A stretch of 64,000 nucleotides of DNA, taken from positions 62,001-126,000 of the forward strand of contig NZ_JASBRH010000011.1 of assembly GCF_029961155.1 (NCBI RefSeq). The letters run 5' to 3'. This document shows positions 62,762-64,000 of the stretch, one piece after another. Position 1 is the first letter of the stretch; every line of letters starts with the position of its first letter. Source of the stretch: Pontibacterium granulatum. Its GTDB lineage: Bacteria; Pseudomonadota; Gammaproteobacteria; Pseudomonadales; Balneatricaceae. The position numbers and the translations under genes are program-made. The notes below the pieces were generated by a model. It ran no database searches. It saw nothing but the letters and a program-made list of their open reading frames with translations, and was not told the origin of the DNA.

Positions 62762-63799
62762 ATGCACTACAACACGCTGGGCAATACGGATATTAACGTC
62801 AGCCTGATCTGCCTGGGGACCATGACCTACGGCAGTGATCACAGCGAGGCTGAAGCCCACGAGCAGATGGATTACGCCCTGGCGCAGGGCGTGAACTTCT
62901 TTGATGGGGCGGAGATGTATCCGATCCCAACCTCACCTGAGTATCAGGGGCGTAATGAGGAGATCATCGGCAGCTGGCTGAAACTGCGCGGCAACCGTGA
63001 TCAGGTAGTTGTGGCAACCAAAGTGGCGGCGGCAGCGGATATGGTGAGCTACCTGCGTCCGGGTATGGCGCTCGATCGCAAGAATATCCGTGCAGCGGTC
63101 ACCGGCAGTTTGAAACGTCTGCAGACCGACTACATCGATCTCTACCAATTGCACTGGCCGGAGCGTGCCACCAACTTCTTTGGCCAGCTCAACTATGTGC
63201 ACAAGCCGGAGCACGACGGTACGCCAATCTTGGAAACCCTCGAAGCGCTGGCGGAGCTGGTGGACGAGGGTTTGGTGCGTCACATCGGGCTCTCCAACGA
63301 AAGTGCCTGGGGCACCATGAAGTTTCTGCAGCTGGCGGAACAGCACCAGTTGCCGAAGGTGGTGTCGGTGCAGAACCCGTACAACTTCCTCAATCGTACG
63401 GCGGAGGTGGGGCTGGCTGAGGTGTTGCACCGGGAGAACGTTTCCCTGCTGCCTTACTCTCCGCTGGCCTTTGGCGTACTGAGCGGTAAATACATCGGAG
63501 GCGCCCGTCCGGACGGTGCCCGTATCACCAGGTACCCGATGTACGGCCGTTACTTCACCGAGCAGGGGCAGAAAGCGGTTGAAGCCTACACCGCGCTGGC
63601 GCAGAAACACGGTATCGATCCGTGCATCATGGCGCTGGCCTGGGTGAACGGCCGCCCGTTTGTGGATTCCAATATCATCGGCGCCAGTACCATGGATCAG
63701 CTGAAAGCCAATATCGCCTCGGCGGAGGTAACGCTCTCCGATGAATTGCTGGCGGAGATCGAAGCGATCAACGTGTTGTATCCAAATCCGTGCCCTTAA
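62762..63799 (+). CDS. Aldo/keto reductase, Tas type
   Basis: The 345-residue NADPH enzyme has the AKR tetrad in FFDGAEMYP (Asp, Tyr), VVATKV (Lys) and QLHWPERATNFFG (His). WPERATNFFGQLNY and ending region match Tas-like (AKR11-type) proteins. Function in the cell is unclear; Tas complements tyrosine auxotrophs under starvation. The AAGGAG ribosome site overlaps the edge of repeat D. Confidence 0.92.
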   Translation: MHYNTLGNTDINVSLICLGTMTYGSDHSEAEAHEQMDYALAQGVNFFDGAEMYPIPTSPEYQGRNEEIIGSWLKLRGNRDQVVVATKVAAAADMVSYLRPGMALDRKNIRAAVTGSLKRLQTDYIDLYQLHWPERATNFFGQLNYVHKPEHDGTPILETLEALAELVDEGLVRHIGLSNESAWGTMKFLQLAEQHQLPKVVSVQNPYNFLNRTAEVGLAEVLHRENVSLLPYSPLAFGVLSGKYIGGARPDGARITRYPMYGRYFTEQGQKAVEAYTALAQKHGIDPCIMALAWVNGRPFVDSNIIGASTMDQLKANIASAEVTLSDELLAEIEAINVLYPNPCP

Positions 63800-63828
63800 G
63801 GGCAGCCTGGCAGGTTGTGGATAAAAAG

Positions 63829-63857
63829 AACCCCGCTTGATAGCGGGGTTTGTTTTT
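63829..63857 (+). terminator. Intrinsic terminator of the aldo/keto reductase gene
   Basis: AACCCCGCT and AGCGGGGTT stem, then TGTTTTTT. Confidence 0.9.
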
Positions 63858-63883
63858 TCGCGTAGGGTGAGGGAAATCGGGTT

Positions 63884-64000
63884 TTAGCTGCGGCGCATTT
63901 CGCGGTCGAACTGGAACTTGCGGGAGGTCACGTAACCCTCCATCTGGCGTAGTTTTTCGTCCACCCGGCGCATGCGCTCGCTGATATCTTGCACCTGGCT
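63884..64000 (-). CDS. C-terminal end of a PspC-like protein (partial)
   Basis: Thirty-nine codons are open from the window edge to TAA. The tail RRVDEKLRQMEGYVTSRKF, ending FDREMRRS, resembles the C-terminus of the phage-shock protein PspC (a helix ending MExYVTSxxFxLxREF). Identification from the tail alone is moderate. Confidence 0.6.
   Translation of the reverse strand, partial: SQVQDISERMRRVDEKLRQMEGYVTSRKFQFDREMRRS

Overview
The window is about 57% GC and densely coded. It is chromosomal DNA of a marine-type gammaproteobacterium, most likely in or near the Oceanospirillaceae. This rests on gene content and order: an rsd/algQ homologue, a sigma-54 DctBD-controlled TRAP dicarboxylate importer, a hemCDXY cluster divergent from argH, ppx-trxA-rho-ubiD, nudE|yrfG-hslR-hslO-pckA, and zapA-6S RNA-ygfA divergent from ygfB-pepP-ubiH-ubiI-gcvTH. 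Genus is inference. There is no prophage, CRISPR array, tRNA, rRNA or intact transposase. Almost all the novelty lies between genes.

Layout. 1-7.2 kb: end of a WD40 lipoprotein gene, rsd, a FliL-like gene, then gshA, tex and pykA on the minus strand. 7.2-16.8 kb: a C4-dicarboxylate island, with dctB-dctD, a divergent chemoreceptor gene whose sensor domain carries a haem c motif, and dctP, dctQ and dctM. A good sigma-54 promoter drives dctP and a good FliA promoter drives the chemoreceptor, side by side in one 440-bp gap. 16.8-17.6 kb: a gene-free stretch full of palindromes. 17.6-30.6 kb: a membrane protein, ilvA, rpiA, a 40-residue membrane peptide, a 905-residue DUF748 protein, ybbAP divergent from tesA, an orphan histidine kinase, sodB. 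30.8-42.8 kb: cysQ-nudE, yrfG-hslR-hslO, pckA, ppx, trxA, rho, ubiD and an iron-sulfur flavin reductase. 43-52.9 kb: hemCDXY, argH, a lipoate-ligase-like protein, an MFS carrier, gcvR, an AEC carrier. 52.9-64 kb: two very small ORFs, ygfA, 6S RNA, zapA and its partner, ygfB, pepP, ubiH, ubiI, gcvT, gcvH, rlmI, an aldo-keto reductase and the end of a pspC-like gene.

The most interesting signal is a family of structured repeats. Three full copies of about 265 bp (7263-7529, 21068-21334, 54769-55032) and one 69-bp internal-deletion copy (62680-62748) share an outer stem of about 32 bp, two long inner palindromic arms and a conserved 12-bp core between the arms. Copies A and B align without gaps and show paired compensatory changes in their arms. 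Copy C keeps the plan, length, ends and core but has unrelated arm sequences. All three full copies lie between divergently transcribed genes. A second family of small double hairpins (17159, 36431, 42884) and a 19-nt inverted pair resembling an IS end (1622, 11424) are also present.

The genes work together mainly as core metabolism: dicarboxylate uptake and sensing feeding pckA and pykA, haem and ubiquinone synthesis, glutathione, superoxide and Hsp33 redox defence, one-carbon metabolism (gcvT, gcvH, gcvR, ygfA), and transcription control by Rsd, 6S RNA, Rho and Tex. All identifications come from reading the sequence and remembered family features; no database search was run.
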